Shown here in pieces: positions 13,882 through 21,255 of a DNA stretch of 34,345 bases. The position numbers and the translations under genes were made by a program. Source of the DNA: an uncultured Candidatus Saccharibacteria bacterium (GTDB lineage Bacteria; Patescibacteria; Saccharimonadia; Saccharimonadales; UBA4665); NCBI GenBank assembly GCA_903925195.1, contig CAIYEO010000035.1, forward strand, positions 1-34,345. Direction: 5' to 3'. The notes beneath the pieces were generated by a model. It made no database searches and was not told where the DNA came from. It saw only the letters and a list, made by a program, of their open reading frames with translations. The first letter of the stretch is position 1, and every line of letters begins with the position of its first letter.

Positions 13882-14376
13882 TTAATCTTCAATAGGTCTG
13901 TGCTTAGCTTTTTTCTTTTTATATTCAATAACAGTTAAATAAACTATGACTATATCGAATACAGTTAGAAGAATCATGCTGATTGAACTTTTTGTCACTA
14001 TTTCATAAGTTTGATAAAAAATAAAACCAGTAGTTAGAACTATTAGCCCTACATATGCCCAAAGATGATTTCTAAGTATTTCGATTACTAAAATTAATTT
14101 AGCTAAGCCATGAGACAAAAGATATAGTCCTAAAAAGATCAGAGTTCCCTTTGTGAGGTCATTACTCCACTTAACTAAATGGTTGGCTATAAAATCCTGA
14201 TGATCGTTAGTAAGTTCTGTTCTAGTTAAAAAATTGATTAGTCGAGAAACATGTTCAGGTTTAATAAAGAGAAGAATCAAGCCGCCAATAGTTTCTAAGA
14301 ATCCATCAAAACCTTTTATTAATATACCTATTTCGAATATCTTATCGAACGTAGTTTGTGGCTTAAATGTAGACAT
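13882..14376 (-). CDS. DUF2127-like membrane protein
   Basis: A 164-residue integral membrane protein with four hydrophobic segments: the DGFLETIGGLILLFI region near residue 25, GTLIFLGLYLLSHGLAKLI near 97, WAYVGLIVLTTGFIFYQ near 122 and ISMILLTVFDIVIVYLTV near 140. The GFDGFLE, HGLAKL and F-DI patterns match my memory of the DUF2127 family. Function is unknown. A TATAAT lies 8 nt before the ATG with no Shine-Dalgarno. Confidence 0.7.
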   Translation of the reverse strand: MSTFKPQTTFDKIFEIGILIKGFDGFLETIGGLILLFIKPEHVSRLINFLTRTELTNDHQDFIANHLVKWSNDLTKGTLIFLGLYLLSHGLAKLILVIEILRNHLWAYVGLIVLTTGFIFYQTYEIVTKSSISMILLTVFDIVIVYLTVIEYKKKKAKHRPIED

Positions 14377-14384
14377 TAATAATA

Positions 14385-14390
14385 ATTATA
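14385..14390 (-). promoter_or_regulatory. -10 box of the DUF2127-like gene
   Basis: A perfect TATAAT ends 8 nt before the ATG at 14376, consistent with a leaderless mRNA. Confidence 0.45.
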
Positions 14391-14525
14391 CAGGTATTTA
14401 AAAATTAACAAACTTGCATAGAACTTATCATAAATAGATGGTATTGAACAATAAATGTATTCGCTTATATCTAGAACTGTTCTAAATTTTAACAGATTGA
14501 AATATCATTCTATGGAAGAATTTAC

Positions 14526-14933
14526 TCACTTTGAGCGATCTGTATCTTTTTTAATAATACTTAAGATATCACTCTGGTTTTTAAGTTCAATCATTTGTTC
14601 GTCCTGAAGATTAGCTAGATAAGTTAGCGTTTCATGATCAGAGAGCGATTTAGCATCAGTTGCCTTCTGCGCGACATTCTGTGCAACCATAATTGCAGGT
14701 AATAATATTAGCTGAATCCAGTTTGATGAAATCCAGTTAACAATAGGAACAAGATCATGTGTCATAAAAGCTGACTTTGCCGAAAGTAATGCAATTACGT
14801 TAAATAAGTAAAAACAGTACATACTGCCAACATGTGTAGCAATCCATACTGCAAACTTATCATTAAAATTGTTCTCTCTCTGAATTAGACTTTTTGGATT
14901 GATAACATGTGGATGTGGTTTTAAATTACTCAT
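14526..14933 (-). CDS. DUF1003-like membrane protein
   Basis: A 135-residue protein with a polar N-terminus, a first hydrophobic segment (FAVWIATHVGSMYCFYLF) and a second (WIQLILLPAIMVAQN), then a charged tail (QDEQMIELKNQSDIL). This layout, including the FND and MVAQN positions, resembles DUF1003. Function is unknown. It lies 14 nt downstream of a short frame at 14948-15163 and a CATAAT box sits 6 nt before its ATG. Confidence 0.6.
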   Translation of the reverse strand: MSNLKPHPHVINPKSLIQRENNFNDKFAVWIATHVGSMYCFYLFNVIALLSAKSAFMTHDLVPIVNWISSNWIQLILLPAIMVAQNVAQKATDAKSLSDHETLTYLANLQDEQMIELKNQSDILSIIKKDTDRSK

Positions 14934-14947
14934 ATAATTATTATGCC

Positions 14948-15163
14948 CTACAAGCTGATCTGTTTAGCCAGTATCCACTTTGTTACTCTAGATAAAGAAA
15001 CCTTATCAATATCTTCTTTTGAAGATATACTTATTTCACCTTGCCTAATTAATCTATTGGTTTCTAAATTATTATCTGAAATTATTTCAGAATTTTCGCT
15101 AGTTATTCTTAAAAGATGTGTCTCGCTATTATCATCGTTTCGACTGGTATCATAATTCGTCAT
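14948..15163 (-). CDS. Hypothetical 71-residue protein
   Basis: A polar, Asp/Asn/Ser-rich frame (MTNYDTSRNDDNSETH...) of unknown family. Support comes from position: it fills the gap between two - strand genes, ends 14 nt before the DUF1003-like ATG, and has TATAAG 8 nt before its own ATG, like other genes in this window. A competing + strand frame covers the same bases but has no start signals in its favour. Confidence 0.4.
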   Translation of the reverse strand: MTNYDTSRNDDNSETHLLRITSENSEIISDNNLETNRLIRQGEISISSKEDIDKVSLSRVTKWILAKQISL

Positions 15164-15204
15164 ATAAATATCTTATACCCAAATCTTCAACTTGAAAAGT
15201 TGTT

Positions 15205-15486
15205 TTATTTTTCTGTTGTCTCTTCGTTGTCTTGTGTAGCAATATGTCCCATTGCTTTATCGAATTCGTTTTTTTTGTCTAAATAATTTTTAGCTTCATC
15301 AGAAACATTCATGGTATCAGGAAGGCTTTCTGGTCTTAATGGATCAGTTGGTAATTCGCCATTAGGTGGTGCTAATCTTTGACCAGTAAATTCTTCCCAC
15401 TTTTTATCTTCAGTTGGACCCTGAACTATAGTATTAAACTCTAAATCAGCTGGTGTTGGTTTTATATTTTTTTGTTGTTCATCCAT
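15205..15486 (-). CDS. Hypothetical acidic 93-residue protein
   Basis: A hydrophilic, acidic protein with a proline-rich middle (RLAPPNGELPTDPLRPESLP) and a charged end (DNEETTEK). No membrane segment or known domain is seen. It is probably partly disordered and cytoplasmic. An extended -10-like TGCTAAAAT (15496-15504) lies 9 nt before the ATG. It precedes the 71-residue frame on the same strand. Confidence 0.55.
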   Translation of the reverse strand: MDEQQKNIKPTPADLEFNTIVQGPTEDKKWEEFTGQRLAPPNGELPTDPLRPESLPDTMNVSDEAKNYLDKKNEFDKAMGHIATQDNEETTEK

Positions 15487-15820
15487 TACAAATATATTTT
15501 AGCATATACATTTTAAATGTCTATAACTTTTTATAATAAAAGAAACTTCATAAATAAGCAGTACCATATTATTCTATGGAACAATATTTCAATATGAACC
15601 ACTACTAACAATACAGCCGACTATGCGTACCAATTTGTGCAAAAAGAGCCGTGTATTATCTAATAATTCGTATATTGTCCTATTATCACCAATGATGTCG
15701 ATACATTAGCTGTCTTTATAGGGTGTGTTGAGGGCATAATTTCTAATCTGGCGGTTCAGTGGATTGTTGGTAAACAATAATATACGTTCAATCATTTTCT
15801 TTTTGATATTAGAATGACTA
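15487..15820. other. Intergenic stretch without a recognised gene
   Basis: There is no coding frame of note on either strand. Only short inverted repeats are seen (for example ATTGTT-GGTA-AACAAT near 15760-15780). The AT content is high at both ends and more balanced near 15600-15760. I see no RNA family signature. Confidence 0.4.
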
Positions 15821-15821
15821 T

Positions 15822-15853
15822 TATAGAAAAAGTCTCTCAAAAATAGAGAGACT
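15822..15853 (-). terminator. tRNA-Asp terminator
   Basis: AGTCTCTC (15831-15838) pairs with GAGAGACT (15846-15853) over a 7-nt loop. On the - strand it is followed by TTTTTCTATAA. Confidence 0.75.
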
Positions 15854-15868
15854 TAAACATAATCTTAC

Positions 15869-15945
15869 TGGCGGGCCCGACCGGATTTGAACCGGCGATC
15901 TCCTCCGTGACAGGGAGGCATGTTAGGCCACTACACCACGAGCCC
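15869..15945 (-). tRNA. tRNA-Asp(GTC)
   Basis: Acceptor GGGCTCG with CGGGCCC, anticodon arm CCTCC-CTGTCAC-GGAGG giving GTC, T-arm GCCGG-TTCAAAT-CCGGT, encoded CCA. An extended -10 TGATACTAT lies about 22 nt upstream (15967-15975) and a terminator follows. Confidence 0.96.
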
Positions 15946-16002
15946 TTAACCTAAACAACAGAGGTCATAGTATCATTTTTAAAAAGAAAAAGCAATTTTT
16001 TA

Positions 16003-17088
16003 TTAATTAAGCTTTATGTAATATGCTGGCTTACTCGAGACCTCTAAAGGAGTTAAGTAGCTGTTAATGTTCTTATAGTTAAACAATATATGAGATGCTT
16101 GCACTTGCCCGCCCTGATTAGAGATAACTTTCACGATTTCTAGACCGGTTCCAATGTTTATAATGCCGGAAGTCTGTCCTGGTTGTAAAAGGAATATCTG
16201 ATTAATCGTTTGTGGAGCTAATGATTTATTGTCTGATGTAATAGTAAATGGGAATTGGCCACCATTATCTTTGGTAGTTTTATCATCAGAGTATTGTTTT
16301 GCTACTGAAGCAAAATCACCATTATTCTTGATTAAGTTACTGACTAATTCTGATTTAGAGTTAGTTTCAGTATCTAATTTAGCAACTACCTTTTGTGCTA
16401 ACAGCTGATTACTTAATTCTCTTTTAAAATCACCTATAGTCCAGCCCCAATATTGAGCTAATACATTATTTAGCACCTGATTGTTATCACCTAGTAGATT
16501 TTGATTTTTTAACAAGGTAATTTCAGTATTTACATCTTTATCTGATACTTTTACCTTATTTTTATCTGCCAACTGTTTGATGTAGGCATTATTAACTACA
16601 TTTTTTAGAGCTTGTTTTTTAAAGTTATCCAACTGCTGCTGGCCTTCTACTGATTTGAAATCAATTTTTTGCTGTGTCTGATAATAGTGGATGTAATGCT
16701 TTAGCTCAAACAGATAACTTTCATAAGAAACATAGCTTGAACCAGCCTTAGCTACCGGAAAAGGAAGAACCTGAGTAACTCCGTATATAAATGAAGAATA
16801 GTTCTGATATTTATACAAAGAAAGCCCGCTATAAACAAAAAAAGCAATAAGTGCTGTTATAGGGAGACCTAAAGATATTATGACTACCCTATGCTTGGAA
16901 TGCTGTAAAGGATATATATATTTACGAGCAGTAGAAAGAATTTCTTCTCTGTGGTCATTAACGGTTTCGTTGGTAATTTTTGGCAATGATTCAAGAGCCT
17001 CTTTGTATTGATTTGCAACAAATTTATCCTTATTGCGAGTAAGGTGCTTCTTGGCGAATTTAATTGGCTTAGGCTTCTTCAGTTTCAT
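16003..17088 (-). CDS. SurA/parvulin-like membrane-anchored protein
   Basis: The 361-residue protein has a basic cytoplasmic N-terminus, one membrane helix near residues 68-90 (VVIISLGLPITALIAFFVYS), then an extracellular SurA-N-like helical region (residues about 115-245) and parvulin-like elements. FASVAKQYSDD, GGQFPF and LLQPGQTSGIINIGTGLEIVKV match the second half of a parvulin PPIase, but the ASHILF strand that normally opens the domain comes after it, at the C-terminus. It is likely an extracytoplasmic folding factor. The start overlaps the upstream PH-domain gene by 20 nt. Confidence 0.7.
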   Translation of the reverse strand: MKLKKPKPIKFAKKHLTRNKDKFVANQYKEALESLPKITNETVNDHREEILSTARKYIYPLQHSKHRVVIISLGLPITALIAFFVYSGLSLYKYQNYSSFIYGVTQVLPFPVAKAGSSYVSYESYLFELKHYIHYYQTQQKIDFKSVEGQQQLDNFKKQALKNVVNNAYIKQLADKNKVKVSDKDVNTEITLLKNQNLLGDNNQVLNNVLAQYWGWTIGDFKRELSNQLLAQKVVAKLDTETNSKSELVSNLIKNNGDFASVAKQYSDDKTTKDNGGQFPFTITSDNKSLAPQTINQIFLLQPGQTSGIINIGTGLEIVKVISNQGGQVQASHILFNYKNINSYLTPLEVSSKPAYYIKLN

Positions 17089-17632
17089 CTATAACTCCCT
17101 CATTAATAACTAATTCCGAACCGCCGTTCGGACTATAGTTGTTGGCAACAATGCCTACTTCTCTTAATATTTCTAGAATATGCTTTTGAACTTTTGCTGG
17201 ATGATGAATATCATGAATTATCAAATCTCCGACAAAAGTCTGCATCATTATTGTACCAGAACCAAGTAAGGTTTCTTGAATGCCAGAGACCTGATAATTA
17301 ACCATTTGAATTTGATTTAACCCCATATCCACTACGCTACGATGAAATAAACCTTTCTGAGTAATTTGGATTAACCGTTGGTTAGTGAATATAAAAATAC
17401 TAAAATGCCAAGTAATCCAAAATGGAGAAAATAATATAATTCCAACTATCATGCCTATGCCGAGACCTCCGAAAAAAAATATATATTCCGGATTTAACAA
17501 TGATGGAAGAGTTCCCGCAAGTAGTGAGAGCATAAATAGAATTAAGCCCTTACGCATAACGATTGGGTGTTTATGAAATACGTATAGTACTTCCTCTCCA
17601 TCTAGTTGATCATCAAAATATTTATGTGCCAT
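17069..17632 (-). CDS. PH-domain (YdbS/DUF304-like) membrane protein
   Basis: A 187-residue protein with two adjacent membrane helices (residues about 30-48 and 53-78) followed by a bacterial PH (bPH2) domain: FIFTNQRLIQITQKGLFHRSVVDM, LNQIQMVNYQVSG, GSGTIMMQT and a C-terminal helix. This helix pair plus bPH2 layout is typical of the YdbS/YdbT family, of unknown membrane function. A TACAAT lies 11 nt before the ATG. The 3' end overlaps the parvulin-like gene by 20 nt, so they are co-expressed. Confidence 0.75.
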   Translation of the reverse strand: MAHKYFDDQLDGEEVLYVFHKHPIVMRKGLILFMLSLLAGTLPSLLNPEYIFFFGGLGIGMIVGIILFSPFWITWHFSIFIFTNQRLIQITQKGLFHRSVVDMGLNQIQMVNYQVSGIQETLLGSGTIMMQTFVGDLIIHDIHHPAKVQKHILEILREVGIVANNYSPNGGSELVINEGVIDETEEA

Positions 17633-17696
17633 GATATTTATCTATTGTATGTTATTAGCCATGATATTATTTTTTCTGTATACTAATCTATTATCT

Positions 17697-17771
17697 GCCC
17701 CCATAGTTTAATGGATAAAATAATTCCGTCCTAAGGAAATGCTCCACGTTCGAATCGTGGTGGGGGCACCA
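17697..17771 (+). tRNA. tRNA-Arg(CCT)
   Basis: Acceptor GCCCCCA with TGGGGGC, anticodon arm ATTCC-GTCCTAA-GGAAA with anticodon CCT (outer pair mismatched), T-arm CCACG-TTCGAAT-CGTGG, encoded CCA. It reads AGG. It is the only tRNA here on the + strand. TGTATACT at 17677-17684 may be its -10. Confidence 0.93.
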
Positions 17772-17807
17772 ATTTTTATTAGCACACCCTTCCCTGACCT
17801 ATTGAAA

Positions 17808-18308
17808 TTATTTCGGCTGAGTATATTTCTCATGTAATGCTTGATACGAAAATAGTTCATCCCCTTTAAACCAGTGTTTAATTTCTTTTTTAGCCTCTTC
17901 CAGATCTCCTGAAGCATGCACAATGTTGGCTACACCTATACTTACATTATCAGCATGCATAAAGCTCATATGTGAGTAGTCTCCTCTTATGGTTCCAGGG
18001 ACTGCAGATTTTGGTTCAGTTGTTCCAGCCATTTTTCTAACTTGCTCAACTGCTTCAACACCCTCAAGCACTAATGCTATAACTGGGCCTGTTGTCATAA
18101 GATCCAAGGTGACATCTAGAGCTTTTTGGCCTCTTCTACTGGCAAGCTTACTTATATCTTCATAATGGTGATAGTAATGATCTCTATCAGGATTTACCAT
18201 TTTAATGCCAACTATCTTTAATCCAACTTTTTCAAATCTACTAAGGATTTCACCGATAATACCTCTCTGTACTGCATCTGGTTTAAATATTACTAGTGTT
18301 TGTTCCAT
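17808..18308 (-). CDS. ndk: Nucleoside diphosphate kinase
   Basis: NDK equilibrates nucleoside di- and triphosphates through a phosphohistidine. The N-terminus (EQTLVIFKPDAVQRG), GPVIALVLEG, PGTIRGDYS and the active-site histidine H131 in NIVHASGD all match. At 166 residues it is longer than the common 140, with extra residues near 55-70 and 110-125. A leader of about 32 nt carries AAAGGA 5 nt before the ATG. Confidence 0.95.
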   Translation of the reverse strand: MEQTLVIFKPDAVQRGIIGEILSRFEKVGLKIVGIKMVNPDRDHYYHHYEDISKLASRRGQKALDVTLDLMTTGPVIALVLEGVEAVEQVRKMAGTTEPKSAVPGTIRGDYSHMSFMHADNVSIGVANIVHASGDLEEAKKEIKHWFKGDELFSYQALHEKYTQPK

Positions 18309-18346
18309 TATTATCCTTTTTTTAAATTAACTACTTTATACCTTAT

Positions 18347-18355
18347 ATTATATCA
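18347..18355 (-). promoter_or_regulatory. ndk extended -10 promoter
   Basis: TGATATAAT on the - strand (TATAAT at 18347-18352), start near 18340. No clear -35 is seen. Confidence 0.5.
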
Positions 18356-18464
18356 GTTAAAAAGAGTTTAGCGATATATTGTCTTAAGTAATTATAATAA
18401 ATAATAATGACCATCATTTATACATAAATATTCATTTATCCTGATAGATAAAGGATTAAGTATT

Positions 18465-18488
18465 TATAGTTAATTGGCGTAAACTATA
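18465..18488 (+). repeat. Inverted repeat upstream of the recombinase gene
   Basis: TATAGTT (18465-18471) and AACTATA (18482-18488) are perfect 7-bp arms separated by 10 bp, ending 3 bp before the ATG. They overlap the putative -10 TAAACT (18480-18485), so the repeat may be an operator. The geometry does not match a dif site (11-6-11). Confidence 0.4.
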
Positions 18489-18491
18489 GGT

Positions 18492-19406
18492 ATGGATTTA
18501 GAAAGCCTTAAGACAGATTTTTTAGAATATTTAGAAATCGAACAAAACCGTTCGCAAAAAACCATTTCAAATTATGACCATTACTTAAATCGCTTAGTAG
18601 ATTTCTCAGGCAATATAAATGTAGCAGATATAAATTCTGACCTTATTAGAAAATGGAGACTTTGGCTAAACAGGCTGGGTACCAATACTAGTGATGAATT
18701 ACAAAAGACAACTCAGAACTATCATCTAATAGCTCTTCGAAGTTTTTTAAAATATTGCTCGAAAAGAGATATAACCACCCTACCACCTGAAAAAATTGAA
18801 CTTGCAAAAACAACCAGAAAACAAGTTACTTTTTTAGATCATGACGAAATTAAAAGGCTACTAAATCAACCTGATACTACCACCTTAATCGGACTAAGAG
18901 ATAAATCTATTATAGAACTTCTATTCTGTAGTGGGCTTAGAGTAAGTGAACTCGTAAATTTAAATATAGATAATATTAATCTAAAAAGAAGAGAGTTCAT
19001 GGTAAGAGGTAAAGGACAAAAAGACAGACCTATCTTCATTAGCCAAGAAGCAACAAGTAGCATAGCTGAATATTTAGAATCAAGAAAAGATAATCTTCAA
19101 CCCCTCTTCCTAAGATATAGTGGTCAACAAGAAATCAAACAGGACGGTGAGCATCAAAGACTTAGCGTACGTAGTGTTCAGAGATTAATAGCTAGATATG
19201 CGAGACTAGCAGGTATCACTAAGCACGTGAGCCCTCATACTCTTAGGCACTCCTTTGCAACAGACCTACTGATGAACGGAGCAGATCTTAGAAGTGTTCA
19301 AGCAATGCTGGGACACAGCAACATCTCAACAACTCAAATATACACACACGTAACTGATCCACACTTAAAATCAGTACACGAAAAGTTTCACAATAAAAAT
19401 ATCTAA
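18492..19406 (+). CDS. XerC/XerD-type tyrosine recombinase
   Basis: This 304-residue site-specific recombinase probably resolves chromosome dimers at dif. The N-terminal SAM-like core-binding domain (residues 1-95) precedes a catalytic domain with all expected residues: R150 (SGLRVSEL), K174 (GKGQKDR), H249 and R252 (HTLRH), H275 (LGHS) and nucleophile Y284 (TQIYTHV). XerC and XerD cannot be told apart here, and some reduced genomes have only one. TAAACT lies 6 nt before the ATG and no Shine-Dalgarno is seen. The gene abuts the convergent pilus operon end with no gap. Confidence 0.9.
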   Translation: MDLESLKTDFLEYLEIEQNRSQKTISNYDHYLNRLVDFSGNINVADINSDLIRKWRLWLNRLGTNTSDELQKTTQNYHLIALRSFLKYCSKRDITTLPPEKIELAKTTRKQVTFLDHDEIKRLLNQPDTTTLIGLRDKSIIELLFCSGLRVSELVNLNIDNINLKRREFMVRGKGQKDRPIFISQEATSSIAEYLESRKDNLQPLFLRYSGQQEIKQDGEHQRLSVRSVQRLIARYARLAGITKHVSPHTLRHSFATDLLMNGADLRSVQAMLGHSNISTTQIYTHVTDPHLKSVHEKFHNKNI

Positions 19407-20543
19407 TTACGGCGAACCTTCAAAGCTACAAGAGTTAGAATTTAATGTACCTTTGGAGCTATCAAAGTCCGTTGAGTCTATAATAGTAGCGTATTTATCA
19501 TTAACTGTAATCAATTTACATATACTGCTTGTGCTCTGCAGTGCATAGCCACTAACACTGTTAGGATTAACTATTTTCATGTTGACATTAGCCCTAACCC
19601 TCTTGACGACTCCAGCCGTAACTGCAGTTGCATCTATTTGTAATTGGCTATTCTTAAATTGCAAAGCTGCTCCAGCTGCACTAGTGGCGGTAACGACTAC
19701 ATGTTGATTCGCGTAAATAGAGCGCATATTAATCCAACTACAAGGTAAGGCTACTGCACTAGTTGTATCGCATGTTATATTTGCAATAACACTTTTGGTT
19801 CCTGTATTACTGCTAGTAATTATCTGGGCTGGCTTGAAGGATCCTGCTGGAGGCGTGGAAAAAGTACCACTGCCAAGAGTTGTGCTATTATTTGGAATCA
19901 AAAACATAGTTTCAGCATCCTTATTTAATGTCGCTCTATCAGAAGTAGGACTTGGATCAATAGAAAAATCGAGTCTCAGAACACCAGCTGGACAGCTAGA
20001 GTTGTAACCTGATAGCGTTGTGTTTTTATAAGTTCCTATTGCTGAGCAACTCGAAACAGTGCCTGATGGATTAATATTGCTCCATTCAATTTTTAGATTG
20101 TAAGCTCCTGAATAAGGCGAACCATTGCTAGCTAGGAGTAGTTCATTTCCATATATTATACTTGGATTATCCATCTCGGTGTTAGCTACTATAGTATCAG
20201 CAGTATTTGTCCAAGATAAGCATGTGATTTTGGAATTATTACTACTATTAAAAAGAAAGTTGCCGACTGTGGTAATATAAGGTGAGTTACAACCCGAAGA
20301 AATTGGAGGGGATGCACCTAGTAGCTTTGGAATCATCTCATTAATAGCGCTTTGTGCAGCATCGTAAGAAGCAGTATTTAACTGACTATCCTTAGTCTGA
20401 TTATTCTGACTTTTAGATATAAGACTAAATCCCATTATTATAAGTCCTACAACAATAATAAAAATTAGCGTTACGATTATAGACATAACACCACTCTCAT
20501 TATTTTTCAAAAACTTCTTATTCATTCTTATTATGTTTATCAT
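19407..20543 (-). CDS. PilX-like minor pilin
   Basis: A 378-residue secreted pilus protein. After a short basic leader comes ESG followed by a long hydrophobic helix (VMSIIVTLIFIIVVGLIIMG) that lacks the glutamate at mature position 5, as in PilX-type proteins. The extracellular part is Ser/Thr/Asn-rich, with several cysteines that could form disulfides. It probably sits in the pilus tip complex. It is last in the minor pilin operon, 2 nt after the preceding gene, and no terminator is visible at its end. Confidence 0.7.
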   Translation of the reverse strand: MINIIRMNKKFLKNNESGVMSIIVTLIFIIVVGLIIMGFSLISKSQNNQTKDSQLNTASYDAAQSAINEMIPKLLGASPPISSGCNSPYITTVGNFLFNSSNNSKITCLSWTNTADTIVANTEMDNPSIIYGNELLLASNGSPYSGAYNLKIEWSNINPSGTVSSCSAIGTYKNTTLSGYNSSCPAGVLRLDFSIDPSPTSDRATLNKDAETMFLIPNNSTTLGSGTFSTPPAGSFKPAQIITSSNTGTKSVIANITCDTTSAVALPCSWINMRSIYANQHVVVTATSAAGAALQFKNSQLQIDATAVTAGVVKRVRANVNMKIVNPNSVSGYALQSTSSICKLITVNDKYATIIDSTDFDSSKGTLNSNSCSFEGSP

Positions 20544-20545
20544 AT

Positions 20546-21253
20546 TTAATTCAATTTTTCAACATAATTTACTAATTCGATAACCGCACAATAGTAGGCT
20601 TTCGGGTAACATTTCTGATAATTTGCATCTATTGGATCATTGTCATAGTTACCATCGTTACCATAAGCCATCTTAACGTCTACCTTGTATAGACGAGTAG
20701 TATTTGGAACTCTTACGATATCAAATTTTAATAAACGCATATTATTAGGTACAAGATTGAAGACATTACCGCTACCTAAGCCTGGAGTTGTACTCGACAA
20801 ATCATTATTGTTTTGAGATATGCTAGGTCCAGGATTTTTACATTGAGCATCGTTCTTAAGAATTAAACCATAATATGCTTCATCATAATTACCAGGAGTA
20901 GCTACGACTAATCCACCTATCTGATAAATATATTCATTATCTCCAATGCAATAATAAGCTTCATATAGCTTGGGATTAACAGAGGCTGCAGTAAAGCTCC
21001 AAGTAAGTGAACCACCATTGTAAACAAAATCACTACTACTAGTTTGTATCTGTTGAGTTACAGTACTAACAATATTCTTAGTTGCATTTAGGGTTTGAGA
21101 CCGGATTATTGCCTGATAATAAGTTCCATTTAATCTAATAATTGTAGTGGTTAGTACTAACAATATAGTAGAGAAAACAGTGGTTGCTAACAATAGTTCA
21201 AGTATTGTGAAACCTTTTCTATTATTTTTCATATTAACGTGTATATTTTTCAT
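20546..21253 (-). CDS. Minor pilin (PilW/PulJ-like)
   Basis: A 235-residue prepilin with the class III signal RKGFTILELLLATTVFS, including F+1 and E+5, for cleavage by prepilin peptidase. A C-terminal globular domain of about 190 residues has cysteines near the end (KCYPKAYYC). An internal ATG (MKNNRKG) seven codons in could be the true start, which would give a shorter leader. It lies 2 nt from both neighbours in the minor pilin operon. The exact subfamily is not certain. Confidence 0.75.
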   Translation of the reverse strand: MKNIHVNMKNNRKGFTILELLLATTVFSTILLVLTTTIIRLNGTYYQAIIRSQTLNATKNIVSTVTQQIQTSSSDFVYNGGSLTWSFTAASVNPKLYEAYYCIGDNEYIYQIGGLVVATPGNYDEAYYGLILKNDAQCKNPGPSISQNNNDLSSTTPGLGSGNVFNLVPNNMRLLKFDIVRVPNTTRLYKVDVKMAYGNDGNYDNDPIDANYQKCYPKAYYCAVIELVNYVEKLN

Positions 21254-21255
21254 AT

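Noticed and set aside
14943..15155. 70-codon + strand frame opposite the 71-residue - strand frame
   Set aside because: The - strand frame fits the local operon and has a -10 box at the ATG. The + strand frame has neither.
17708..17923. 71-codon - strand frame spanning tRNA-Arg and the ndk 3' end
   Set aside because: It overlaps ndk in another frame and the tRNA, so it is a shadow.
18465..18488. dif site next to the Xer recombinase
   Set aside because: The arm and spacer lengths (7-10-7) do not fit the 11-6-11 layout of known dif sites, and the arms do not match XerC/XerD boxes.
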